From: Erysipelotrichales bacterium | GTDB taxonomy: Bacteria > Bacillota_I > Bacilli_A > Erysipelotrichales > Erysipelotrichaceae | NCBI GenBank assembly: GCA_910575705.1 | Contig: CAJTFG010000002.1 | Span: forward strand, 372,001-436,000 | Reading direction: 5' to 3' | Length of the DNA: 64,000 nucleotides | Part shown: positions 45,007 to 53,518 of the stretch, one piece after another | Numbering within the stretch: the stretch's first letter is position 1 | How the letters are laid out: each line of letters begins with the position of its first letter | The notes under the pieces: model-generated | What the model saw: only the letters and a program-made list of their open reading frames with translations | What the model was told of the DNA's origin: nothing | The model's database searches: none | Translations under genes and position numbers: made by a program

Positions 45007-45898
45007 CTTTTTTCAGCTCCGAATAACCGAACTGCTGGAGCTTGTTAGAGCGATTCCGCCAATTATTTTCTACCCGAACAAATAGCTCCAGATTCACTTT
45101 CTTATGCAATAAAGCCTTTAATTCTTTTTGGGCGCTCAACCGTATGGAACGAATCATATCCCCTTGTTTCCCTATCAAGATCCCCTTTTGCGAAGAGCGT
45201 TCCACAATGATCAACGCTTGAATATCACATGCCGTCTCCGTTTCTTCTTTTCTTTCGATGACGACCGCTACCGAGTGCGGCACTTCTTCCTCTGTCTTAT
45301 ACAAGACCTTTTCTCGGATAAGCTCCGCTATGCGAAACGATTCCCCGTGGTCGCTGATCATATCGTCCGGATAATATTTCGGTCCTTCTTTTAAATAGGT
45401 TTTGGTCGTTTGCAACAGCGAATCGACATTATCGTGATGCAAAGCCGATATAGGGAAGATCTCACAGAAATCATAGCGTTCTCCCCACTCTATAAGCTTT
45501 TCCATACACTCCTGTTTCGCAAGAAGATCCACTTTATTCAAAATGAGAAAACACGGTAACTCCGAAGCTTTGATCCTTTCCAGCAAAAACGCATCCCCGC
45601 TTCCGAACTCTTGGGTGATATCGCTGATCCAATAGATCACATCCGCTTCCGAAAGAGCGGAATAGGCGCTCTTGTTCAATGTTTTTCCGAGTTCATGCTT
45701 CGGTTTGTGGATCCCCGGTGTATCGATGAAAACATATTGTACGTCCGCCAATGTCAAAATACCGCAAATATTATTTCTGGTCGTCTGTGCCTTCGGAGAT
45801 GTGATCGCTATCTTTTCTTTTAAAATTGCATTCAGCAATGTACTCTTACCGGCATTGGGACGTCCGATAATACTAATAAAACCAGATTTATAACTCAT
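44999..45898 (-). CDS. era: GTPase Era
   Basis: 299 residues: GRPNAGKSTL (G1), DTPGIHKPKHELG (G3), NKVD (G4) and a C-terminal KH domain with GKQGDMIRSIRLSAQKEL that binds 16S rRNA. 30S assembly factor. Overlaps cdd by 4 bases and recO by 8. Confidence 0.96.
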   Translation of the reverse strand: MSYKSGFISIIGRPNAGKSTLLNAILKEKIAITSPKAQTTRNNICGILTLADVQYVFIDTPGIHKPKHELGKTLNKSAYSALSEADVIYWISDITQEFGSGDAFLLERIKASELPCFLILNKVDLLAKQECMEKLIEWGERYDFCEIFPISALHHDNVDSLLQTTKTYLKEGPKYYPDDMISDHGESFRIAELIREKVLYKTEEEVPHSVAVVIERKEETETACDIQALIIVERSSQKGILIGKQGDMIRSIRLSAQKELKALLHKKVNLELFVRVENNWRNRSNKLQQFGYSELKKDE

Positions 45899-46296
45899 AA
45901 AAGATCCTTTCCGGAAAACGACAACGGCATAAGTTCACGAATCGTCGTCATTTTCTGCATACTTCCGTTCGAGAGGTAAATAGGCGTATCCTCTTCTATC
46001 AATTCTACCATCACCTGACGGCACGCTCCGCATGGCATAACCAAATGCGGATGATCACATACGATCGCCATCTGCAGGATATCCTGCTTTCGATATCCCA
46101 AAGAATACGCAGCAAACAGCGCACTGCGTTCCGCACAATTGGTCAGTCCGTAACTCGCATTTTCAACATTGGCACCTGTGACAAACGTATGATCCTTCAT
46201 CTCAATACAAGCTCCTACGCAAAAGCGAGAATATGGCGCATAAGCGTTTTGCGCAGCCTTCCACGCTTCTTTCAGCAGTTTCTCCTGAGCTACCAT
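45895..46296 (-). CDS. cdd: Cytidine deaminase
   Basis: 133 residues, homotetrameric type. NCAERSALFAA holds the zinc Cys and catalytic Glu, PCGACRQVMVE the two further zinc Cys, and ANVENASYGLTNC the substrate pocket. Deaminates cytidine/deoxycytidine. Overlaps dgkA and era. Confidence 0.95.
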   Translation of the reverse strand: MVAQEKLLKEAWKAAQNAYAPYSRFCVGACIEMKDHTFVTGANVENASYGLTNCAERSALFAAYSLGYRKQDILQMAIVCDHPHLVMPCGACRQVMVELIEEDTPIYLSNGSMQKMTTIRELMPLSFSGKDLL

Positions 46297-46652
46297 AGCA
46301 GTTTCCCTCCAAATATGAGGATGCCGATCACCGCTGCCATAAGAGATACTAACAATACCGCTGCCGCAGCATAATCCTTGATGATCTTAGCAGTCGGATG
46401 ATATTGCAAAGAGATCATATCCACGATATGCTCGATGGCACTGTTGATATATTCCGCAGCAATGACCAAAAAAATGGCCGCTGTTACAAAGCACCACTCC
46501 CACCACGTCAGCGAAAACAGAAGACCCGCCGCAACCGTCATACCTCCAAGAAAAAACTGTATGCGGATACTTCTGTCATGACAAAGACCATGCAGCAACC
46601 CGGCTGCCGCATAAGTAAATTTACGCGTTCTTTTTTTTCGGTACGATCTCAT
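46290..46652 (-). CDS. dgkA: Diacylglycerol/undecaprenol kinase family protein
   Basis: 120 residues with a basic N terminus and three membrane helices; EYINSAIEHIVDMIS is the DgkA catalytic signature. In Firmicutes the homologue is mostly an undecaprenol kinase feeding lipid carrier recycling. Overlaps ybeY by 32 bases, and cdd. Confidence 0.92.
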   Translation of the reverse strand: MRSYRKKRTRKFTYAAAGLLHGLCHDRSIRIQFFLGGMTVAAGLLFSLTWWEWCFVTAAIFLVIAAEYINSAIEHIVDMISLQYHPTAKIIKDYAAAAVLLVSLMAAVIGILIFGGKLLW

Positions 46653-47088
46653 CTAATATCACATCCTGCAGCAAAAACATCTTCGCTTCCTCTTCTTTTG
46701 TCATATGATCATATCCCAACAGATGCAAAAGCCCATGCACAAACAGAAAGCACACCTCTCTTCGCTTACTATGTCCATATTCCTCCGCCTGTTGACGAAC
46801 AGCTTCCACATTGATAAAAATATCGCCCAGCTGTGCATCTTCTTCCATCATTTCATAGTCTTCCTTTTTATCCTGCAACGCAAAACTGATCACATCGGTG
46901 GGACGGTCGATATTACGATAATACCGATTGATCTCCTGTATCTCCTCAGGCGATACGAAAATCACCGATGCGCACAGTTCCTCTTCTATATGCAAAACTG
47001 CCGCTGCGCGATCCGCAATCGTTAAAAAATCCGTTTTATAACGCTGCCACACCTTTTGTGAAGAACGATTGATAACGACAAGTTCCAT
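46621..47088 (-). CDS. ybeY: Endoribonuclease YbeY
   Basis: 155 residues from ATG 47088 (GAGAGGTG upstream). HGLLHLLGYDH gives the three zinc His; DRPTDVISF and LGDIFIN are family motifs. Needed for 16S rRNA 3' processing. First gene of the ybeY-dgkA-cdd-era-recO operon; a longer frame to 47166 lacks a ribosome site. Confidence 0.95.
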   Translation of the reverse strand: MELVVINRSSQKVWQRYKTDFLTIADRAAAVLHIEEELCASVIFVSPEEIQEINRYYRNIDRPTDVISFALQDKKEDYEMMEEDAQLGDIFINVEAVRQQAEEYGHSKRREVCFLFVHGLLHLLGYDHMTKEEEAKMFLLQDVILDEIVPKKKNA

Positions 47089-47284
47089 AGTGCACCTCTC
47101 ATCTTTCGTTTCTATTATACCATCAAATAAAAAGAGGAACCAGCCCATATACGCGAAGCTGTACATTTTCCCGCCACTGTATAAAAATCCGCCTATTCAC
47201 CGGCTTTTTTCTAAATATTACCTATACGATAAATAAAAATTCTGTTAAAATATAATTGTTTCAATATGTCTAGGAGGATAGAAT

Positions 47285-48955
47285 ATGTTACCTACAGCAG
47301 ATATTGGCTGGGATTTCATTATAGGAGGCCTTGCATTATTTCTGTTCGGCATTCAATTCATGGGAGATGGATTGAAAAGTATCGCCGGAAGCAAATTGCG
47401 CGATTATATTGATAAGTATACAAATAAACCGTGGAAAGGAATTTTGGTCGGATCAATCATCACCGTATTCATCCAATCCAGCAGCGCTACTTCGGCGATT
47501 GCGATCGGATTTGTCAGAGCGGGTCTGATGAGTTTGGAACAGTCCATCGGCATCATTATCGGTGCCAATATCGGAACGACCGTCACCGCTTTTCTGATCG
47601 GTATGAAAGTAGAAGAATTCGCCTTGTATTTCGTCTTTATCGGCGTTGTCATCACGCTGTTTTCCAAACGTAAAAAACAGACATATCTGGGACAGATCGT
47701 ACTAGGATTCGGCTTGCTGTTTTTCGGTCTTCGTCTCATGGGTGATGAACTGTCAAAGCTGGGACAGCTGGATTTCTTCGGAAGCATGGCAACGACCATG
47801 GCAGATCAGCCGTTCTTAGGAATGCTCTGCGGTACGGTGATGACGGCGATCGTTCAATCCAGCAGCGCCGTGATCGGTATCATCCAGAAGATCTACGATT
47901 CCGGATCTCTTACCTTAGCCGCTGCTCTTCCTTTCGTCTTCGGTTCCAATATCGGTACTACCATTACCGCGGTATTCGCCTCTATCGGAGGAAGTATTTC
48001 CGCAAAACGGGCAGCCGCAGTCAATGTGCTCTTCAATGTGTTAGGCACTTCACTGTTCATGCTGCTGTTAAATCCTTATGTCGATTTCATTACGAATATC
48101 AGTATCGAATATGACATCAGTCCGATGATGCAGATCGCTATTGCCCATATACTGAGGACCCTGGTCATTTCCATCATCGCATATCCGTTTATCTCTCATA
48201 TGGTAAGCTTGATCAAGAAGATCATACCGGGTGAAAGCGAAGAGAAGATCGAAGTAGAACTGGATGCTCTGGATCCAAAATTGGCTGCTTCCCTTCCTGC
48301 CGGCGCCCTCGGTGTTTCCAAACAGGTAACCATTAAAATGGGAGATCTTGCTATGGACTGTGTAAAAGCCAGTCAGAAATATTTTAATAAACAGTCCAGT
48401 AAATATCGCGATGTCTCACGTCAATATGAAGATGCCATCAATACCTTGGATGCAAAGATTACCGAGTATCTGATGGGGATCGCTCATGAAAACCTCGGTC
48501 AGTCCGATACCGATGAATTTATCAGCAACTTGCAGGTTATTAAAAATATCGAGCGAATCGGTGATCTTACCATGAATCTGAACGAATTTTTCGATATTGC
48601 CTATGAAGATAAAGATACTTTCAGTGAATATGCGATCCGCGATATCAACGAAATGTATGAAACGGTATTGGAAATGAGTACATATGCCCTGTCGTTTTAT
48701 GATACGCGAGACGAGGTCTGGATCCAGCAGATCAACGATAAAGAAAATTATCTGGATCAGATCGAAGAAGCTGCCCGACAGCGTCACTTTAAACGGATGG
48801 CTAAGCAGGAATGCGGCAAAGGTGTTGCGTCCAGCTTATACATCGATATTTTGGGAACGTTGGAACGAATCGGCGACCACGTTTGGAATATCGTCAAAGA
48901 AAGCAATGAAGAAATGCGTATCAATGCTCATATACAACCGGAAAATCAGGAATGA
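47285..48955 (+). CDS. Na+/phosphate cotransporter with PhoU-like domain
   Basis: 556 residues. Two inverted-repeat halves each carry a QSSSA motif (QSSSATSAIAIGFVRAG and QSSSAVIGIIQKIYDSG), the hallmark of NptA/SLC34-like Na/Pi cotransporters, with about 8-9 membrane segments to residue 320. The C-terminal 210 residues are PhoU-like helical bundles (VIKNIERIGDLTMNLNEFF; GTLERIGDHVWNI). It may import or export phosphate. TAGGAGGAT precedes the ATG; a TATAAT lies at 47251-47256. It interrupts the conserved phoH-ybeY block on the opposite strand. Confidence 0.92.
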   Translation: MLPTADIGWDFIIGGLALFLFGIQFMGDGLKSIAGSKLRDYIDKYTNKPWKGILVGSIITVFIQSSSATSAIAIGFVRAGLMSLEQSIGIIIGANIGTTVTAFLIGMKVEEFALYFVFIGVVITLFSKRKKQTYLGQIVLGFGLLFFGLRLMGDELSKLGQLDFFGSMATTMADQPFLGMLCGTVMTAIVQSSSAVIGIIQKIYDSGSLTLAAALPFVFGSNIGTTITAVFASIGGSISAKRAAAVNVLFNVLGTSLFMLLLNPYVDFITNISIEYDISPMMQIAIAHILRTLVISIIAYPFISHMVSLIKKIIPGESEEKIEVELDALDPKLAASLPAGALGVSKQVTIKMGDLAMDCVKASQKYFNKQSSKYRDVSRQYEDAINTLDAKITEYLMGIAHENLGQSDTDEFISNLQVIKNIERIGDLTMNLNEFFDIAYEDKDTFSEYAIRDINEMYETVLEMSTYALSFYDTRDEVWIQQINDKENYLDQIEEAARQRHFKRMAKQECGKGVASSLYIDILGTLERIGDHVWNIVKESNEEMRINAHIQPENQE

Positions 48956-48969
48956 TCTCCGGTTTTTTA
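48936..48969 (+). terminator. Terminator between convergent Na/Pi and rhodanese genes
   Basis: AACCGGA/TCCGGTT around the Na/Pi stop codon, then T5; overlaps the last codon of the opposite gene. Confidence 0.75.
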
Positions 48970-49329
48970 TTTCACGATGGCATATGGCCAGCTGCCGATG
49001 CCTCCTAAGTCATAAACCTCTGTATAACCCATGTCCGCTAACATATGAGCCGCCTGACGACTGCGATTCCCGCTTTGACAATACACGATGATAACAGAAT
49101 GTTTATCCGATACGATATTCGCTATTTCTTTTTCTACCGCCTGCAAGGACAAATTGATACTGTTTTCTATATGTCCTTGACGATATTCTGCCGGTTCCCG
49201 CACATCAAGCAAGACCGCTCCCTGCTGCATCTTCTCTAATGTTTCATCCGCAGTAATAGTCTTGGGGGGTTCCTGCGAAGAGCATCCTGCCATAAAGCAA
49301 ACCAACCATAGTACAATCATTTTTTTCAT
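48967..49329 (-). CDS. Rhodanese-like lipoprotein
   Basis: 120 residues. Signal peptide with lipobox (MAGC, lipid Cys at 15), then a single rhodanese domain: LLDVREPAEYRQGHIENSIN and the active-site loop YCQSGNRSRQAAHML with the catalytic Cys. An extracytoplasmic sulfurtransferase or redox-related protein; its sulfur acceptor is unknown. AGGAGG precedes the ATG. Confidence 0.9.
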   Translation of the reverse strand: MKKMIVLWLVCFMAGCSSQEPPKTITADETLEKMQQGAVLLDVREPAEYRQGHIENSINLSLQAVEKEIANIVSDKHSVIIVYCQSGNRSRQAAHMLADMGYTEVYDLGGIGSWPYAIVK

Positions 49330-49390
49330 AAGATCCTCCTTTTATTTTCCATAGTATACCATATACTTCAGAAAATAGATAAAGAAAGGA

Positions 49391-49419
49391 TTGCTATTTA
49401 TGAAACAAAGCTGTATAAT
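49391..49419 (+). promoter_or_regulatory. Promoter of tRNA-Glu
   Basis: TTGCTA, 17 bases, TATAAT; about 24 bases before the tRNA. Confidence 0.65.
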
Positions 49420-49442
49420 AAATTAGCAATCTTATTACACAT

Positions 49443-49517
49443 GTCGCGTTCGGCAAGCGGTTAAGCCACAGCCCTCTCAAGGCTGTATCACGGGTTCAAG
49501 TCCCGTACGCGATACCA
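49443..49517 (+). tRNA. tRNA-Glu (CTC anticodon)
   Basis: Cloverleaf folded by hand: acceptor GTCGCGT/ACGCGAT (first pair G-U), D stem GGC/GCC, anticodon stem CAGCC/GGCTG with loop CTCTCAA (anticodon CTC, reading GAG), T arm ACGGG-TTCAAGT-CCCGT, encoded CCA. The D-loop AAGCGGTTAA is typical of tRNA-Glu. Flanked by its own promoter and terminator. Confidence 0.93.
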
Positions 49518-49525
49518 GAAAAGAA

Positions 49526-49558
49526 AAAAACCTTATCGATCTGATAAGGTTTTTTTAT
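49526..49558 (+). terminator. Bidirectional terminator between tRNA-Glu and phoH
   Basis: AACCTTATC/GATAAGGTT with GATCT loop, A7 on one side and T7 on the other. Confidence 0.85.
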
Positions 49559-49562
49559 ATCC

Positions 49563-50528
49563 CTATTCCCCGTCCGCTTCCTCATAGCGTTCTAATATTT
49601 TTTGCACCAATGGATTTCTGACAACATCAAGAGAAGTAAGCTCGGCAAAAGAAATCCCTTCAATCCCCTCCAGTAAGCGTTTCGCATTCAACAATCCGGA
49701 ATCTCGCTTATGGATCAAGTCGATCTGCGTAATATCACCTGTAATGACGATCTTCGACTGAAATCCCATACGCGTCAGAAACATCTTCATCTGTGCCCGC
49801 GTAGTATTCTGCGCTTCATCGAGAATAATAAAGGCATTATCCAACGTTCTCCCACGCATATAAGCCAGCGGAGCGATCTCGATCACTTCTTTTTCGATAA
49901 GCTTTTCAACCGTTTCACTTCCCAGCACATCATTTAAAGCATCATACAGCGGCCGTAAGTACGGATCCACTTTCTCCTTCAGATCCCCCGGCAGAAATCC
50001 CAAACTTTCCCCCGCCTCCACCGCCGGACGCGTTAGAATGATCTTGCGTATTTCTCCCTTTTTCAAGAGCGTTGCCGCATATACGACCGTGAGATATGTC
50101 TTTCCTGTTCCGGCAACACCGCTGGCAAAGACGATATCACTGCTGCACATGCATTTAAACAAATAGCGCTGTCCTATCGTTTTCGGATAAATCAATTTTC
50201 CGGAAACCGTCCTTCCGATCGCTTTTTGATAATTCAAACACAGCTGATCCAGCTTTCCGATATCCGCCAGCTTACATGCATATATGACATCCCGTTCACT
50301 AAGTGTGACAGACTGGACGATCATATCCAGCAATGCCCAAATGACATCACGGATCTGTTGCTGTTTTTTTATATCATCATGGAGAATATGCAAATAACCA
50401 TCGCGCATGATGATCTCTCCATGAAATGCATCACATATGATATTTATATAAGAATCCTTGGGCCCGCACAGCTTGGCGATCTCCTCCAGTTGATACCCTT
50501 CTAGAGATATGCTCATTTTATCACTCAT
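49563..50528 (-). CDS. phoH: PhoH-like ATPase
   Basis: 321 residues. [10 protein letters not shown] is the Walker [20 protein letters not shown] the Walker B and sensor block, and [11 protein letters not shown] follows as in PhoH. The N-terminal KH-like extension is normal. Cytosolic ATPase/possible RNA helicase linked to RNA metabolism with YbeY. Nine bases downstream of yqfD, as in Bacillus. Confidence 0.95.
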   Translation of the reverse strand: MSDKMSISLEGYQLEEIAKLCGPKDSYINIICDAFHGEIIMRDGYLHILHDDIKKQQQIRDVIWALLDMIVQSVTLSERDVIYACKLADIGKLDQLCLNYQKAIGRTVSGKLIYPKTIGQRYLFKCMCSSDIVFASGVAGTGKTYLTVVYAATLLKKGEIRKIILTRPAVEAGESLGFLPGDLKEKVDPYLRPLYDALNDVLGSETVEKLIEKEVIEIAPLAYMRGRTLDNAFIILDEAQNTTRAQMKMFLTRMGFQSKIVITGDITQIDLIHKRDSGLLNAKRLLEGIEGISFAELTSLDVVRNPLVQKILERYEEADGE

Positions 50529-50537
50529 AAAAACTCC

Positions 50538-51467
50538 TTATGGAGAGGTAATATCCTCAAACAACGTATAATGTATCGTCATACTTATTGTACCCGCATC
50601 CGTAGAGAAATGCAAAATATTTTCCTTGTAAATCCGTTCCTTCTCTTTCGTAAGCTCCTTGGCCACCTCTCTGCGTGCTTCCAATAATAACTGATAAAAC
50701 TGAAACGCTTCCGGAAGGTCGTTATCCTCCATCGTCACAGTAATATCCTGCCACGTATATGCATACACCTTGCCCTTTACATAAATATCCTCCGGCTGAT
50801 TCATGCTGTCGATCAAAACATTGCTTACGAGAACATCACCGGCATGCACATAATCGTTCAACTGCACATTTTTATTGCCGTGCTGCAGATCGAATTCAGC
50901 GATTACACCATCCTTTTGAGCGATCAGTTCATCTCTTCCCAGCTCCTTTACATCCGCAAATTCTTTCGGTGTGTAATAGATCACATAACGGCTTCCTTCT
51001 TTCACGATTTCCAGCCATGCAATATCATTTTCACATCGCTTTTTCAACTCTGTCTTCAACGGCAGGATATCCATGGAATAAAACGGAACTTGCACATTCA
51101 TATCCGTCAATGCATCCTGTATGACTTGTTTGGAAGCTTGCTTCTCCCCTATCAGTTCAATCGCAAATACCATGTGGGACAGCCAATACCATAAAGCGAT
51201 GCTCACTCCGATACTAAGAAGATGTCTGGGAGACCGAAGAATTCGAAGCAGCAATCCCAAACAGCCGGTCGTCTTTATAAAACGTGCCTGCTCAAAAGCT
51301 TTTTCAACTTCATGTCGTTGAAAAAAAGATGTATAAAAGGAAATGCTTCCATCCTGCTGTTTTACCTCGTACACCGCAATTCCTCTGTGAATACAGCGGT
51401 TCAAAAAGCGATCCATATCGCCATGATAGCACCAATAATCCAACCCCAGCGTAACGCTATGTTTCAT
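50538..51467 (-). CDS. yqfD: Sporulation protein YqfD
   Basis: 309 residues with one membrane segment near 85-105 (LSIGVSIALWYWLSHMVFAI) and a large outside domain. The YqfD family is conserved in endospore formers, expressed in the mother cell in Bacillus, and needed for efficient sporulation; mechanism unclear. This copy is shorter than the Bacillus protein (about 400). Overlaps the end of yqfC. Confidence 0.88.
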   Translation of the reverse strand: MKHSVTLGLDYWCYHGDMDRFLNRCIHRGIAVYEVKQQDGSISFYTSFFQRHEVEKAFEQARFIKTTGCLGLLLRILRSPRHLLSIGVSIALWYWLSHMVFAIELIGEKQASKQVIQDALTDMNVQVPFYSMDILPLKTELKKRCENDIAWLEIVKEGSRYVIYYTPKEFADVKELGRDELIAQKDGVIAEFDLQHGNKNVQLNDYVHAGDVLVSNVLIDSMNQPEDIYVKGKVYAYTWQDITVTMEDNDLPEAFQFYQLLLEARREVAKELTKEKERIYKENILHFSTDAGTISMTIHYTLFEDITSP

Positions 51468-51657
51468 ATCCGAACATCACACTTTCCAGCTTTCCTTCTA
51501 TAAGGATCTCATATCTGCTCAGCGCGCATACCTGCAGTTTTTTCCCTCTTATCATCAAGATCCTGTCTTTCATTCGCAAATGGATCTCATCAGAAGCAAC
51601 ATGAATCACATCTTTATAATGCTCAACCATGATCTGTTGATTATCGATTGTTATCAC
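51457..51657 (-). CDS. yqfC: Sporulation protein YqfC
   Basis: 66 residues from GTG 51657, which has GAGGTGAT upstream; a GTG three codons earlier overlaps that site. IHVASDEIHLRMKDRILMIR and FGY near the C terminus match the small YqfC family found beside yqfD in endospore formers. Function in the spore is not known in detail. Confidence 0.82.
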   Translation of the reverse strand: MITIDNQQIMVEHYKDVIHVASDEIHLRMKDRILMIRGKKLQVCALSRYEILIEGKLESVMFGYET

Positions 51658-51711
51658 CCATATCACCTCTGTATAAAATACGCAAAACGGAAGCTGTTTA
51701 TGAATGTATAT

Positions 51712-51740
51712 AAAAAAAGTCCGAACTTTCCTCGGACTTT
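51712..51740 (-). terminator. Terminator of rpsU
   Basis: AAAGTCCGA/TCGGACTTT with T7 on the minus strand. Confidence 0.85.
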
Positions 51741-51744
51741 CTGA

Positions 51745-51924
51745 CTATTTACTACGACGTGCTTTACGTGCAGCTTCTGACTTCAGTTTACGGCGTACGC
51801 CAGGTTTTACGTAAAACTCTCTTTTGCGAGCTTCAGCAAGGGTTCCGTTTCTGGATACTTGACGCTTGAATCTACGTAAAGCATCATCAAGAACTTCATT
51901 TTCTTTTACTACTACTTTTGGCAT
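51745..51924 (-). CDS. rpsU: 30S ribosomal protein bS21
   Basis: Translated by hand: 59 residues, [19 protein letters not shown]..., with the basic C-terminal half ([19 protein letters not shown]) and ARRSK end typical of Firmicute S21. GGGAGGG precedes the ATG. Own promoter and terminator. Confidence 0.96.
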   Translation of the reverse strand: MPKVVVKENEVLDDALRRFKRQVSRNGTLAEARKREFYVKPGVRRKLKSEAARKARRSK

Positions 51925-51956
51925 TATTTACCCTCCCTTCTGATGCAAGCAATAAT

Positions 51957-51985
51957 ATTATATATAAACTCTGGTAAAAATGCAA
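51957..51985 (-). promoter_or_regulatory. Sigma-A promoter of rpsU
   Basis: TTGCAT, 17 bases, TATAAT on the minus strand. Confidence 0.75.
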
Positions 51986-52046
51986 CTAAAATTATGCCGA
52001 ATACGCATGAAATATGCGATTTATACATATATAAATACAATGGGTA

Positions 52047-53516
52047 CTACGGCTTTTTCACCTTATCGTCTTCTATACCGAGATAATATTTTCGTATGCA
52101 ATGACGGGCAGCGCGATGATCGCCCAGCCATGGCTCTCTGCCGTTTTCCCGATACATAAAAACCTCATCACCTTTACCGAGGATCAAAACCGTATCACCG
52201 ACATTAGCGGTCTCAATAGCCTGGCGAATCGCATCATAGCGATTTTCAATAAAGATGCTGTTCGTATTCGTAATCCCGCTGCGGATCTCATTTGCAATAT
52301 CACGCGGTGATTCATCGCGTGGGTCATCTTCCGTCAAAAAGATATTGTCACAATAACGGGAAGCGATCTCTCCAAATATCCTGCGTTTTTTCGTATCACG
52401 CTTACCGGCAGATCCAAATACGGATATGATGCTGCGATCCTGCTGTGTTATATTCTTAGCATACTCAAATACCTTTTCCAGTCCATCCGGCGTATGTGCA
52501 AAATCGACGATAACATTAAACGGCTGCCCTTCATCGATGCGTTCCATCCTTCCTTCTATCTGCGGAAGATCAGAAACATACGATATGACATCCTCTAACG
52601 GCAGCCCGGCTTCCGCCATTGCAGCGATCGCCGCCAAAAGATTATAAATGTTATAGAGCGCTACTAAGTTCGTCTGTACCTCATATTCCCTTCCTTCATG
52701 CAAAAGAAGGAAACTGGATCCTGTCGTACCGATGCGGATCTGATCCGCCTGATAATCTGCCGCATTCTGGATACCATAGCTCACACAGTGCGCCTGTGTC
52801 GCTTCTTTCAGTCGTTCATAATAAGCGTCATCGCTGTTTAACACGGCGATCCCGTCCTCTTTCAAATTAGCAAACAGTCTTTTCTTCGCTTCAAAATAAT
52901 TTTCAAAAGTCACATGAAAATCCAAATGATCATATGTAAGATTCGTAAAAACGGCAATATCGAAGTCTACAGACTGCACTCTTCCCAGTTCCAAACCGTG
53001 AGAACTAACTTCCAAAGCAACTGCTTTTACTCCATGGGAAACCATTTCATGCATCGTTTCATGAATGCTGATCGCATCCGGCGTCGTCAATTTCGGCTCC
53101 TTGGTAACATTGCCATAACTGATAGAAATCGTTCCGATATACCCGCATAGTTCATGGTGAGAATACGCATCTTTGATGATCGTAGCAACGCTGCTTTTCC
53201 CATTGGTACCGGTAATACCGAACACGAGCATTTTTCGGCTTGGATGGTCGTAATATTTGCTGGCAATGATATTCAGCGTCTTATTTACGTTTTCTACCTT
53301 GATATATACGACATCATCCTGCATATCGGGAATATCTTTTTCATGGATGATGCATACCGCTCCTTTCTTAATAGCGGCATCGATGAATTCATGTCCGTCA
53401 TGGACAAATCCTTCCATACAGAAATACATATTTCCAGGCTGTACCGTACGTGAATCAATACTGAGCCCTGTAATTTCTATCTCCGGCGCATGATCAAATA
53501 TATTTGATAACAACAT
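52047..53516 (-). CDS. murE: UDP-MurNAc-tripeptide ligase MurE
   Basis: 489 residues. Mur ligase ATP-binding GITGTNGKSSVATI, the carbamylated-Lys region, and C-terminal domain are present. It adds the third residue of the stem peptide. The specificity loop reads DDPRDESP (residues 397-404); meso-DAP enzymes normally have DNPR, Lys enzymes DNPA or similar. Retention of Arg favours DAP, and dapB is present, but the Asn is replaced by Asp. It lies 2 bases after mtaB, outside a dcw cluster. No terminator seen. Confidence 0.94.
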   Translation of the reverse strand: MLLSNIFDHAPEIEITGLSIDSRTVQPGNMYFCMEGFVHDGHEFIDAAIKKGAVCIIHEKDIPDMQDDVVYIKVENVNKTLNIIASKYYDHPSRKMLVFGITGTNGKSSVATIIKDAYSHHELCGYIGTISISYGNVTKEPKLTTPDAISIHETMHEMVSHGVKAVALEVSSHGLELGRVQSVDFDIAVFTNLTYDHLDFHVTFENYFEAKKRLFANLKEDGIAVLNSDDAYYERLKEATQAHCVSYGIQNAADYQADQIRIGTTGSSFLLLHEGREYEVQTNLVALYNIYNLLAAIAAMAEAGLPLEDVISYVSDLPQIEGRMERIDEGQPFNVIVDFAHTPDGLEKVFEYAKNITQQDRSIISVFGSAGKRDTKKRRIFGEIASRYCDNIFLTEDDPRDESPRDIANEIRSGITNTNSIFIENRYDAIRQAIETANVGDTVLILGKGDEVFMYRENGREPWLGDHRAARHCIRKYYLGIEDDKVKKP

Positions 53517-53518
53517 GC

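Noticed and set aside
48684-49091. 135-residue + strand open frame across the Na/Pi and rhodanese genes
   Set aside because: Out-of-frame shadow of two well-supported genes.
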